A DNA stretch of 64,000 nt from Latrodectus hesperus. Its lineage: Eukaryota; Arthropoda; Arachnida; Araneae; Theridiidae. The notes beneath the pieces are model-generated. The model was not told the origin of the DNA and searched no databases. It was given only the letters and a program-made list of their open reading frames with translations. Numbering within the stretch: position 1 is the first letter of the stretch; each line of letters starts with the position of its first letter. Position numbers and translations under genes: made by a program. Location: NCBI GenBank assembly GCA_037975125.1, contig CM075853.1, positions 93,862,773 through 93,926,772 on the forward strand. Reading direction: 5' to 3'. Positions 1 through 10,632 of this stretch are shown here, piece by piece.

Positions 1-18
1 AGTAATTAATGTCCGAGT

Positions 19-186
19 TGTTTGTATGGCTATAGTGTAATTTTTTGTTGACTACAGCTCATTTGACTGGGATCTAGAATTTTAAGTGGTTTCCAAATAA
101 CTACGAACACGCATGCTTGAAATGAGAATCGAACCCACAAACTGTTGAATTTTAAACAAGAGCGTTAACCATTCATCTGACATTTC
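19..186 (-). mobile_element. SINE-A copy (tRNA-derived SINE)
   Basis: Read on the minus strand, it has a tRNA-like head (B-box version of GGTTCGATTCT near 125-135) followed by the family body, ending near a TTTTTTGTTGAC stretch. It matches the best copies at 6299-6462 and 39526-39702 along its length but is diverged, so it is an old copy. It has no coding capacity. Confidence 0.75.
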
Positions 187-783
187 AGAAAATGCAAAAG
201 TGAGAAAAGAAAACTGAAAAATAAAAATAGTCTCTAAACAGACATTTATAATATATAAAAAAAACTTGCTATTAGTAAATTTTAAAAAATAAACAGACGC
301 AATTTTTTAAAACTGAAATAATAAACAATTTATGTTTCTGGTTTTGTTTCTTTCACGGTTTTAGTTTCTGAAAATGTCTTACTTTTTTTCTACTTGCAGT
401 TTTCACATTTTTTTCAAAGAAGATATTTCTCACAGGGAATTCCTCGTAGAAAATTTTTTATGAAGCGGTTAATTCCCGTACAGATTATCCAAAATTTATC
501 CCTTCATCAATCTCGAAGCAATGAGCATGAGTTATTCGACAATGGAAAACCCTTTTCAGCGGAATTTTCAAGTGCAAGGGCGACGACGCAATTTCCGTTC
601 TAACTAAACAATGCTCATCATCGACTAAGTGGGTTGATTGAGCACATTTCCGGAACTGTCTTTTATCATACAACTGATGAAGGGAAGAACGACCTAATCC
701 CACGTGACGGAAGCCAAATTAATTTCAGAATGCGTCAGAAGTCATTGTTGCGGTCTTACAGCTTAATCCGTTTTTTAAATTAA
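187..783. other. No recognised gene
   Basis: AT-rich sequence. Between about 485 and 720 the base composition is more balanced and short frames are open on both strands (about 70 codons each), but neither translation resembles a known domain and both ends lack splice or start context. I call nothing here. Confidence 0.5.
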
Positions 784-854
784 CAAACCTTATGTTCAAA
801 GCATTTTTTCATGAGCTTTCGTTCATAAAAAAATGCTTTGAACACGAGGTTTAA
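784..854. repeat. Imperfect inverted repeat (hairpin)
   Basis: The left arm (794-812, containing CAAAGCATTTTTTCAT) pairs with the right arm (825-843, containing ATGCTTTGAAC). Pairing continues outward with a few mismatches to the AACCT/AGGTT ends, giving about 26 pairs of 30 around a loop of roughly 12 nt. Its size fits a small foldback element or a precursor-microRNA-like hairpin; nothing decides between them. Confidence 0.6.
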
Positions 855-895
855 CTCCTAATTTTACTCATTATTGTTAAGCTTTAAAAAAAAAA

Positions 896-1306
896 TTGTT
901 ATTGTTGTTGTTGCTGCTTATGACACTTGGACAAGCCAAGCTCGCTATGCCTTTTGGCTGTGCGAATTAAGTCAGTAGAGAGCGTCTTTCGTTTGGATCA
1001 GAGCACCACGAAGGTGAAAGTACGACTTTGCTCTTTTTAAAGTGCCTCGTCATTTTGAACCATGGTCAGGTGACGAGGCCACACCTGAGCTGGCACCCTC
1101 CTCTCCACATCCACGCCACACCAGCGGAAGGACTTTGGACGTCACAGATTAACGTGGACACGTACCCAACCCACGGAGTTCCAGCAACCCAGTGAAGGAG
1201 AGTACATTGTGGTCACCCTCCCAACCACTGTCCATGGCAAATGATGCTTCACTTTGCTGAGCTTACGGGAAGCGGCGTGAAGCTACTGAGCCACTGGAAC
1301 TCTCAT
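896..1306 (-). mobile_element. SINE-C element, long variant
   Basis: A block of clearly higher GC than its surroundings. On the minus strand it ends in a (CAA)n tail, seen on the plus strand as TTGTTGTTGTTG. The first 150 bp (plus coordinates) match the start of the element at 19186-19497, including GACAAGCCAAGCTCGC and the GAGCGTCTTTCGTTT segment. The remaining 250 bp are unlike that copy, so two elements share a tail but carry different heads. It is noncoding, and its sharper composition suggests a younger insertion than the AT-rich flanks. Confidence 0.7.
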
Positions 1307-3241
1307 TATTTTTTTATGATTATAAAAAGTGATGAAATAAAAAATAGAACAATTGATGTTAAATGCTTAAATCAAGACTAAATAAACTTGCTTTTCCCAT
1401 GCTCAAAGACCCTCTTTGCAGTGGAGGATCCTGGGCTCGATCCAAGCTACTCATGAACAAAGGGAGGCGATTGTTCAGTATTTATTTTCGGTTTGATTTG
1501 GTTTTTCACTCTATGATTGCTTTTTCTTACATTTCATTTCCAGAATTGAAAATAGATGCCGAATAACAAATCCCTGCTCGAAAATAAAATAAAAAATAAG
1601 AATTGTTGGGAAAAAAATATTACTAATTTATAAGTTTGTCCATATCAGTTGCGGAAGACAATTGGTAATTTTCTTTGCTTCCTTTGTTAAGGCAAGTAAA
1701 TACAGCTTCATTGTTTACGAAAAATCTTCTAGAATAACAATATTTATTGGATAGTTCAAAAATATTACAACCGAGCTATCCACTATTTACAGTGTTTTCA
1801 CTAAGTTGTTCAAATAAATAAATCATTCTTAGACACAAGGAAATTAAATATTATTATAAAACTTCTACTATTTTATTTTCTGCTGTTTAAAAAAATCATA
1901 AATTTTAGATCTGTATGTTATTGCTTTGATAAATAGTTGTTTTTTATATTAATTAACAAAATGGAATGATTAATAAACCTAAAGCAAATTCATTTTAATG
2001 ATGTAATACGAACAGCTCTCGTACACAGAAAGATATTTAAAGTACAAAATATATTCATGTAAAAATATGTGACAAATTATTTGGAACGAGAGTGATTCTT
2101 TAACCATGAACAAAAACTAGTATTTAAATTATAAAATTTTCAAAAAATTAAATTGTTTGCTACATTTAAACAAATAAAAAAACTTTAGTTAAAAATTTCA
2201 TATTATATTTCCTGGTTGTAAAAAATAAATTGTATCGGCATAAATGTCACAAAAAATGTGATTTACACAAACAGAATTCCATTAGAAAATTCAGGGAAAA
2301 AGGAAAAATGAATAAGGTGCCACATTACGGAAAAGACAAGCAAGTCCTTAACAAATCATCTGAAATCGCAATAACAAGTAACAAAAACAAATAGTTAAAT
2401 AGATCAATGCCTTTTTGATTTAGCACACACAATTAAATTAGAATTAATAAATAACAAAAATAAGGTAAAATATGAAAAAACAATATTATAACAATATTTA
2501 ATTTAATAGCAATTTATTTACATAAATTTATTTAGATTTAAACACGCCACAACACGCGTATCTTTAAAGCATTTTCAACTACGTAAACATAAAATATCAA
2601 ACTGAATTCATTTAATACGTCAGATAATTCTCTGAAAATATTTTACATACATAATTCACTCAAAAAGCAGTTCACATAATATTTTCTCATTGATAGCTAT
2701 CAGAATGAGAGAAAAAAGTTAAACATTTTGGAAATTGAAATGGATTTCTATTTTTATGCTAAATTGCTTGGAAACTTTTTTAAATTGGAATTGAAAATAT
2801 CCTTACACAAAAATGATTCTTCCATTATTTTTTCATAAAAAAAAAAGCTTGAATAAATCGAATATTAAAATTGCTTTTGAAAGTAAAGATAGAAAAACGA
2901 ATTGAACAGGTGGACAGGCTTCCATTAAATTTAATTGAAGATCTCTTAAAGTCTCAGATCATTTTTTTTCTTCTCAGAAAAAGATCAGAAATAAAGTTAT
3001 TCCCTTGAATATTCTAATTGTGATGTCCTTTTGGATTAGGAAAATAAGCTTCGAAATGTTTGTTTCGGAGTTATTAAGATTTTTTTCTAATAAATTATCA
3101 ATGAAAATATATAAGCAATGCAATATTCTAATGAAAGAAATAAAAATGTGATTTAAGAGACAGCCATATTGAATTAAAATATTACTTAAAAAGCCCAAAA
3201 AGTGTTTGAAATTCAGGAAGATTTTCATAGATTATATATAG
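1307..3241. other. AT-rich unique DNA, nothing recognised
   Basis: Very AT-rich with many short A and T runs. Short open stretches, for example 2974-3228 on the minus strand, are low-complexity Phe/Ile/Leu translations without a recognisable domain. Consistent with intron or intergenic DNA. Confidence 0.6.
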
Positions 3242-3430
3242 ACATCTTGGTTGGTTGGTTGGTTGGTTTATCATTCTCTAAATCGCTTTTACACATATTG
3301 ACATTGTTTTAAGGCGTGTGTTTGTTGTATTTCAAACCATTATAAACATATATTCTCGAGGTGGAACTCGCGCCCACGTATTCTTTACTAAAAGGATAGA
3401 GAAATGACCATTTATCAACCAAGTTGGTTT
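3242..3430 (-). mobile_element. Degenerate SINE-A-like copy with (GGTT)n
   Basis: Starts with a short (GGTT) tetranucleotide tract at about 3249-3269. An eroded SINE-A body follows, with CACATATTGACATTG, GAGGTGGAACTCGCGCCCACG and a closing ACCATTTATC in the place of the usual ACCATTCGGC. Heavily diverged. Confidence 0.5.
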
Positions 3431-4189
3431 AGACAATACAACAACTAACTCTAACTTAAATAGTAACAAACGTTTGATGTTCAAAATCTAACTTTAGAAT
3501 AATCTGCAAATATATACACTGTGAAAATAAATAAAACCATTCATAATTCTCTTGACTATTACATGCTTCTTTAATACATTTTCCAAAAAGTAATTTATTT
3601 TGAAAAAAAAAATTCGATTGAAATTACTAATAATATAGGCTTTGTGTTTCTTAACATAGATGTGATTTCTATTTTTGAAAACAAATATTAATGAACAGTA
3701 GTATACTAACTATACTTTCATTACCCGCTCTGTAGTAACATTTTCTATATAAGGAATAATTCCATTTAGAAATTAGCATAGATTTCATAACTCGGATATC
3801 TATGTTTCGAAATGGAAAATAAAGAGCTATTGTCATTTAAAATATTACAAATTTTTTAAAAGGGAAAAACTTCTAAAATTGTGTATTTTCGTTTAAAATA
3901 GGATAAGTAAAAAAAAAATTAAACGCATTTTAAAACTAAACGCATTTTTAAACTATCAATTTCAAAATAAATGCGAAATACAAGACAATTTTGGGCTTTA
4001 AAATTAAAATATGACTTTATTCAATGCATTTCTATTGTAAAAAATACAAAATAATAATACTATTATCCACGAGAAGTTTTAATACATTTAAGGTACAAAT
4101 CAATGCGAAGGACTTTAACATAAATTAATTGTGCTTAATGCAAGTACATTTCTCACACAGAGGCATTAAATCTCAATTTATAGTACCAA
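3431..4189. other. AT-rich unique DNA, nothing recognised
   Basis: No repeat of the window's families and no plausible coding segment seen. Confidence 0.55.
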
Positions 4190-4430
4190 AACCACGACCC
4201 GGTGTCCTAGAATAGTGAGTTGCCAGTAGCAACCGGGCCTAGTATAATTATGGATGTGATTTCATTATAATTAGCGACAGCGCATACAACACGACCCCTC
4301 AAATCAAATTCGTCAAGTGTACTAGATGAATCGGAAGCTGGTGTTAGCTTATTTCCTCTGCATAGCACTAACAAGTATAAGGGGCTCTTCGAACCATATC
4401 TCTTGAAAATGATGCATTTGCAATATGTGA
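4190..4430. promoter_or_regulatory. GC-richer unique block with a perfect RFX X-box
   Basis: This stretch stands out from its AT-rich flanks. At 4219-4233 it contains GTTGCC-AGT-AGCAAC, an exact match to the RFX X-box palindrome (GTNRCC N0-3 RGYAAC). The X-box sits inside a larger CCCGGT/ACCGGG dyad. It is not one of the dispersed repeats recognised here and has no coding signal. An intronic regulatory element is an inference from composition and the motif. Confidence 0.4.
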
Positions 4431-4849
4431 AGGAATATTTTTTATTTTATACGGAATTCTCTCTGAAAAATACTAGATTTATAGAACAGTTTTAAATTCT
4501 ATAATATAATACCAAATAAAGTTGTAGATTTTATACATTGTTTTTCTTTAATAATTTCAAAAGTGTATTCTGATTATATAAATGAGTATTTAAGGAAATT
4601 TAAATTTTGTTACCTAAAATGTCGAAGGGGTCAAAATTAATTGTCTTTACTAATTAAAATATTCTTACTTTTTTATGCCATTAACGTATATAAAGTAAAT
4701 TATAATACCAAGTACATAATTTCTGTTTTTTTTTTCCAAAAAACTTAAATATAGTCAGATAGCACAAAACTGTTGAAATACTATCGAACATCCGCTATGC
4801 ATGTATATATCGAGAGGTAATTTCACAGGTATTATTGCATAAAATGCAC

Positions 4850-5010
4850 TATCGCATCGCAAAGGGAGGAACTTGGAAAACTTCGAATAACTTATTGCGA
4901 CAGGTATGAAAGCTGAAAGCAAAAAATGCGATACCTATCTTCTGTTAAACAGTAACTAGAATCGAACCTGGAATATGCAGTTCTGAAGGCTGTAATTAAG
5001 TTGGGCATTA
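4850..5010 (-). mobile_element. SINE-B copy
   Basis: Shows the SINE-B landmarks in reverse orientation: GAAAGCTGAAAGCA, GCGATACCTATCTTCTGTTAAACAGTAAC, then the B-box complement AGAATCGAACCTGG. Diverged from the full-length copy at 49729-49984. Confidence 0.6.
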
Positions 5011-6185
5011 TTATTACTATGCTTCCAATTTAAAGAGATATTCAAAAATCCACGCCAAATGATATAAGTGAGGCGAGACATTATTAATGGAAATTTATTT
5101 CATTGTTTCTACTTTTACAACATCCCTACAACAAGGAATGTCAAATTCCATTGATTATTTGTTATATTAAGAGTAAATGCAAAAAGCATTTTGAAAATAT
5201 TCAACATCGATAATGTCCACCATAGCTTATCATTCTCATCTCCAGTTAGTAGCTAGTTCGACACTTTATCAGCCGAAGACATTTTTCTCAAAGGGCTTAT
5301 ACACATTAAAAGTATTGTAAGGCTAATGTAACTTAGTGGCATGATGTGGTTCGGAGAAAAGGGTGCCAACTCTGTTTTCGACTTCGTCTTTTGAATATGA
5401 TTTAAAATGCCAAGGAGACAGAGTGTGTTCAGCGGCTTCGAACAACCGGAAATGTATCGCAACAGCGTAACAAAGTATTAAAAAATCCAACTGAAACAAC
5501 GCGAGATGCATAAGCAAATTTCAACGCAATTTTCCCTCGTAATAAAAAAAAACAGAAATATAATTTAATGCACAAAACACACGCAGAATAATAACTTTCG
5601 CAATTAAAGCACAGAAAACATAACTAAAGCTATTGGTTTTTATAATGAGAATGTTTAAAAAAAGTAACAGACATGAAAAAAGCAACAATTTCATTCCTTA
5701 AGATGATTTTCTTCTAATTGTGACCAACAATATGTTATAATAACGAGATTAGGGTGGATAACGACCATATATGTGCAATATCACATTGTGACTTGAAAAA
5801 TAAGCATTGGGTAAAACATAGATAAATCATTTTCTTATAACTAAGACTATTAGAGACGAATATATTATTTTATAATTTAAGCGTTTATAAACTTCCTGCA
5901 CTTCATCACCACTGACTAAAATGTAAGCGCCATGTTAAGTCTGGGGGGGGAAAGGTGCAGCTCAAGTGTCAAGAAAGTAGCGAGTTTGATACTTCTAAAA
6001 ATAAAAAATCTTTCTACTGATTAGATGTAATGTGGAAGTATGGAGAGGATAGTACCAACTCAGGTATAATCCTCGTCACTTGACCACAATTTGATTAGCT
6101 AAGTTTATTAGCTTAGAAAAGCAGAAATAGTCAACATTTAAATATTTTGACGGTGGAGCTTCAAGAATGATTTAAAAGTATATAA
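5011..6185. other. AT-rich unique DNA, nothing recognised
   Basis: Open stretches at 5253-5517 on the minus strand overlap in two frames and carry no recognised domain. No repeat identified. Confidence 0.5.
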
Positions 6186-6538
6186 ATTGGGTTTGGTTTG
6201 TTAACTGTTATTCTTTTACAACGAAGGCCTAACTAGAACAAATATCTACAGTTTAAAGTGAATTCCGAACTCTTACAAATATTCTCTCCCAAGATAGGTT
6301 TATTTGTCGCTCAACAGTCATTTTTTTGCACACGAGGGTTAATTACTACGGTTTAATGTGGATTTCGAACAATTACAAACATCCATGCCCAAGGTGGGAT
6401 TCGAACCCACAAACTGTTGAACAGAAAGCAAGAGCGCTAACCATTCGGCTGCCAGCTCGGCCCTCCCAAGATAGGATTTGAACCCACGAACTTTTGAACC
6501 GAAGACTAGCTCACTAACCATTTGGCTGCCAGCACGGC
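6186..6538 (-). mobile_element. SINE-A host copy, split by a second SINE-A
   Basis: The outer copy runs from about 6186 to 6298 and resumes at 6476-6538, where it ends GGCTGCCAGCACGGC. The 13-bp sequence CTCCCAAGATAGG occurs at 6286-6298 and again at 6463-6475, directly flanking the inner copy. Removing the inner copy plus one duplicate restores a continuous SINE-A body followed by its tRNA-like head. Confidence 0.85.
6299..6462 (-). mobile_element. SINE-A inserted in SINE-A, with 13-bp target duplication
   Basis: One of the cleanest SINE-A copies. On the minus strand it begins GGCCGAGCTGGCAGCCGAA, continues with a tRNA-like A-box region (GAATGGTTAGCGCTC) and a perfect B box (complement at 6397-6407), and ends in the A-rich GCGACAAATAAA. 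Flanking 13-bp direct repeats show insertion by target-primed reverse transcription. It must be younger than its host copy. Confidence 0.9.
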
Positions 6539-6699
6539 AAATAATCGAGAGAATAGTATATTAAACAAATATAAATAAATTTAATTTAATTTAATCTGAT
6601 ATACTATTGAAGTATTTGTTAAATAAAAATCATCCAGGCAATTACATACTTCTACACGGAAGAAAAATTATGATGTGAAAAAAGATAAGGCCCATGTGT

Positions 6700-7110
6700 T
6701 TCCCGGTTTGGAAGTCCCGAAATTCTCAGCTGATAAATAACTCACGAAGGAAGTCTCCTTGAACTTTAGAAGAGAAGAAAAATCGCAAACTAGACCTTTA
6801 GGGAAGTAAAATAATAATCCCCCAAGTGACGCTTTCCAGGAACGTTTCGCTGGAAAGAGTATATTTTCATTGAACAGAAGGGGAGAAAAACTTGTGAATT
6901 ATTCATACTCCGCCTAATTTAGATGGCCGAAGCTCTTAACACCAATTAAATTTCCCAGAAATAAGCTTTTTAAAAAAATACCTACTGCGGTAGATGCCAA
7001 AGAAAACAGTTTACATAAGGGAAGCTACAGGCTCGCGTTTGTCTTAGGGGGATTGTTATGTAGAAATGAATAATTCATTAAGCTAAGTGGGATGTTATAA
7101 TAATTGAGGA
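6700..7110. promoter_or_regulatory. GC-richer unique block with three STAT-type sites
   Basis: Non-repetitive sequence with more balanced composition. It contains TTCCAGGAA (6834-6842), TTCGCTGGAA (6846-6855) and TTCCCAGAA (6952-6960), matching STAT palindromes TTCN3GAA or TTCN4GAA. No ORF of note. The enhancer call is inference from site clustering. Confidence 0.35.
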
Positions 7111-7680
7111 CACCACTAGAAAAAAGAGACGTTGGGTCTGGTAGCAGAGATGTAAACAATACGTGCAAAGTGGGTAATAGTAGCTAAATATAAGTTCAGA
7201 ATACACACATCTTGATGGAGTTTAATATGTAAAACTTCCAAGGATAAAAGTTAAGCTAATTATTTTTAACATCTTTTCTTTTTATTGTCTATTAGATAAT
7301 TTTGTAGACATAAGGAAGTTTAATTCTGGAATCATTTATGTTTCTAAGCTATCGGGGTTAACTGAGATTCGCAGGTCAAAAAAGATTATTTAATAAAATA
7401 AGACAATTTTCCCATAAGAGCTAAGCAACATTTGAAATCATTGACTTGTGATATACGTGTGTGTGCTTTCTGCTATTAAAGGCATTACTTCATAATGGTA
7501 GTATATCTCTGTAAATTTTAAACAAGTAAATACATAAAATAGCGCGTTAAATTTATCTGGCTTGAATTACTTTAATAGCAGACAATAAAGAGGATAATAG
7601 ATTAAGGAAATTGAACATCCAGCGTATGTTTCGTAAACACTTTTCATGGAGAATAAGTAGCGTTATTGAAAGGGATTAGC
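7111..7680. other. No recognised feature
   Basis: AT-rich sequence without a repeat, gene or site cluster I can support. Confidence 0.5.
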
Positions 7681-7841
7681 TTGTTTTTCACTCAACACTT
7701 TTTAAATACGAGGGCTAATTAGACAGACACCTTCATTTGTAAGTGGATTCCGAACTATAATAAATATCCAAGCTTGAAGAGAGATCAAACATGAGCTGTT
7801 GACAGAAAAACTAAATTGCTAACCGTTCATTATCTCGCAGG
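7681..7841 (-). mobile_element. SINE-A copy
   Basis: Contains the recognisable body CGAGGGCTAATTAGACAG and GTGGATTCCGAACTA, then an eroded head (GAGCTGTTGACAG, GCTAACCGTTCA). Confidence 0.75.
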
Positions 7842-7869
7842 AAAAAAAATCCAGAAAATTCAAGAATGC

Positions 7870-8090
7870 AACAATTCCCGATAGATAGGTTACAGAGAAT
7901 TTGGGCGCAACAATTATCTCTAGCTGTAAACACTGGACTTTGTAGATCTATTCATAAATGGAAAGTGAGCCATTTTCATACATAGCAAAGGAGAAAGCTT
8001 AGAAAGGCTCGGTAAACGCCAATGCAGAAAGCAGAAAAGCGATGTACATTTCCTGATGTTTAGCATGAAATTAAGGACATTTTACTTCTA
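7870..8090 (-). mobile_element. SINE-B copy, degraded
   Basis: The clearest part is AATGCAGAAAGCAGAAAAGCG followed by TGTACATTTCCTGATGTTTAGC, the SINE-B core in reverse orientation. The outer limits are uncertain. Confidence 0.5.
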
Positions 8091-9529
8091 AAAACGTAAT
8101 CTTGCAACTAATCCTAGAAGAAGCCCACTGGTGATATTTGAAAACATTTCAGTTTATTGAATATTATGTAAATTGCTGGTTTAGTCTATGAATCTGTGTA
8201 ATACTTCACTGTAACCTGGCTATACGATATCTTATTGCTCAGCACCATGATCTTCAGTTCCAGTTATCGTGAACTCGACTTCCAACTCAATTGTGGGTGT
8301 TTAATAAAAGTATTATACATAATATCAGGATATATTGATATTTAGCAAACTACTATTTTTAAGAAAACCATAAACTTATCATATTATAAATTTACTTGGA
8401 ATATATATAATATTTGAAAGACAAACAGATTTTAAGCAATGGTAAAATGTAATTTTTTGTGACTACTCATATTTTCCATTTATGTCAAATTTAGACTCCT
8501 ATATAACTCAAAAATATTTTTTTACTGGTATAAGATAAAAAAAAAGGGACAAATACGTCACATTGAAATAAATGAAAGTTTTCTAAAATATACAATCGAC
8601 AAATAATAATTCATTAAATAGCTTTAAATGCATTATCTAATTTAATCTAGAAACTTGCTTAAGGAATAACTTTTTTTTAAACAGAATTAAGTCTATTCAC
8701 TTGAGATCTGTTAAATAAAACCAAGCGAAAAAATTGTTTCTGTTCTCCAAATAACCAACACATATTTAATTTATCTTTGCAAATCAATTTAAAAATTATA
8801 GTAAACATCTCTAAACAAAAATAAAATGGAGAAATAAAATTAACTAAGATAAGGAGATCTTTATCCCTTTTCTTGGGGCTTCACCTTTGCACCTTTTACG
8901 CATGATTAGGCTAATTTTAAACATTTGATAACAAAGAACATCTAGTAAATGCCAAGCACCTTTAAAAGATACGGAGTAACTGATTCATTCGAACGTGAAT
9001 ATGACTAGAAAAATCGAAAAGTTATGACAAGGGCGATTGATTTGTTTGGTTAGTTTGATAAATAATTAAAAAAACGACTTATTCAAGAAAAATAAAAAAA
9101 TTTCTTTCAAGATTACTTAAAAGAACATTAAACAAGTTTCGGAGATAGAACTTTGCTCCCAATTTCGATCTTAGTTTTTATATAAATATAGAACAGTCAT
9201 TTCCACGGAAATCTTTTGTTTTTTCTTACCATACAATATGGTCCACTATCCATGAAAATTTCTTCTGGAAAATAATAAGGTATTAAAAAAACTAAAATTT
9301 TCTGCTCATAAATTCTTTACAATGGGAAGTACAGGCTCTCTTCAATAAATTCAAAGTCGCTTAATTACAAGGCCTTTTCCCTTTAGAGAAAAATCTCATG
9401 TTTGATGTTAACTACTGATGAAAAATGAAGCAATGATGTCACATTTTTGCCCTGCATGCATATTTAACAAAGATTTAAACAGCTTTCTATGTAAAAGGCT
9501 CATCATGCATAGTGATAAATTAATTTTGT
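8091..9529. other. AT-rich unique DNA, nothing recognised
   Basis: No gene. A possible fragment of a SINE-B head in plus orientation lies at about 8240-8300 (CAGTTATCGTGAACTCGACTT) but is too short to call. Confidence 0.5.
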
Positions 9530-9672
9530 TTACAGCTCTATGGTTAGATTTTGCACATGGAAATTAATTCCAACAAGGATTTACAGTTTAAAAAGCATTA
9601 ACATCACACATCCTTTTTAGGATTTGAAAAAATGAACTGTTGAACGAAAGACCAAATCGATTATCTCAGATC
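9530..9672 (-). mobile_element. SINE-A copy, degraded
   Basis: Weak but collinear match: GCTCTATGGTTAGATTTTGCAC, TACAGTTTAAAAAGCATT, then GAACTGTTGAACGAAAGACCAA. Confidence 0.5.
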
Positions 9673-9744
9673 ACGACATAATCTCAAGCTAGCCAGAGCA
9701 ATGAAATTATCAATGATCATTAGAAGCTCAGAGCCTAGTGTAGG

Positions 9745-9950
9745 GTTTGTGTTCTTCAGAATGGAAGACTCCAGATTCAGCCCAGCTATGTTTAACAATG
9801 GGAAACGAATGTTGAAAATTTTCAGAGTTTTATCCCCTGTGACACATGAATATAGCAAATTACCTATGAATATTCGATACAGAATGCAGAACTTCGTGAA
9901 TAGTAGAAAGCCTTATAATAGCTTTAAGCTGTTAAGTAATCCGCTACCCA
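9745..9950 (+). mobile_element. SINE-B copy
   Basis: Plus-strand SINE-B order is kept: GTGTTCTTC, AGATTCAGCCCAGCTAT, TTTTCAGAGTTTTATCCCCTGTGACACATGAATA, CTATGAATAT, then the tail segment AAAGCCTTATAATAGC. The 93-codon open frame across it is a by-product of the repeat and not a gene. Confidence 0.65.
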
Positions 9951-10506
9951 GAGTCACCCCTCAGAAATTCAGACTGCCGTGACTTGCTTCATTCACGTAA
10001 ACGGAAATCCAGTCTTTGCAGCATGAATTAACCTTTATATTTATAAAACAAAATTCTTCAAAAATTTCGTAGACTGCAAACCATTTTTTCAATATTATTC
10101 TGGTAGAATCGTATAGAATGCAAAAGAAATTCTTTGGCACGATTCTTCAAGGACAGATGACTTGAATAGTATAATGGAATAATGTTAAATCTGGAATCAG
10201 CTTTTCATTGCATTTCCACTAAAGGTAGGAACAAAGCTATCAAAATGGTGCAAAGAGTTGTCAATTATTTAAGTATCAATTTATACTAACTGATGGGAAG
10301 TTAATATAATCCGAATTTCCTACTAATCATCCGACTGTTATTTTATAATAAAAATTCATTCTCAGCACACATAATAGCTTTAAATTTCCCAGCATACGTT
10401 TATACAATGATGGTTGACAGATTTGTAATTCATTAAAACACCCAAGTCACCATGTGCATAAGATGAATATAAATTATACTGTAAGAGTTTTTAGGAAGGT
10501 TGATCT
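9951..10506. other. No recognised feature
   Basis: AT-rich, no repeat family or coding signal seen. Confidence 0.5.
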
Positions 10507-10632
10507 TGTTTATCTTTCGCTTTACGGCTATATTTTTGCATATGATGGTCAACTAGACCAAGATAGAAATCGAACTCATGAACTGTTGAACTGGAAGCCA
10601 AAACACTAACCATTCAGCAGTTAGCTACCTTG
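10507..10632 (-). mobile_element. SINE-A copy with internal deletion
   Basis: The 3' body (CTTTCGCTTTACGGCTATATTTTTGCA) and tRNA-like head (AATCGAACTCATGAACTGTTGAAC, CTAACCATTCAGCAG) are present, but the middle segment around the usual GTGGATTCCGAACC is missing. Confidence 0.7.

Noticed and set aside
6390..6462. Possible tRNA gene on the minus strand
   Set aside because: Head of a dispersed SINE with many copies; cloverleaf not closed.
6339..6521. 60-codon minus frame
   Set aside because: Translation of the nested SINE-A copies.
9701..9982. 93-codon plus frame
   Set aside because: Lies inside a SINE-B copy.
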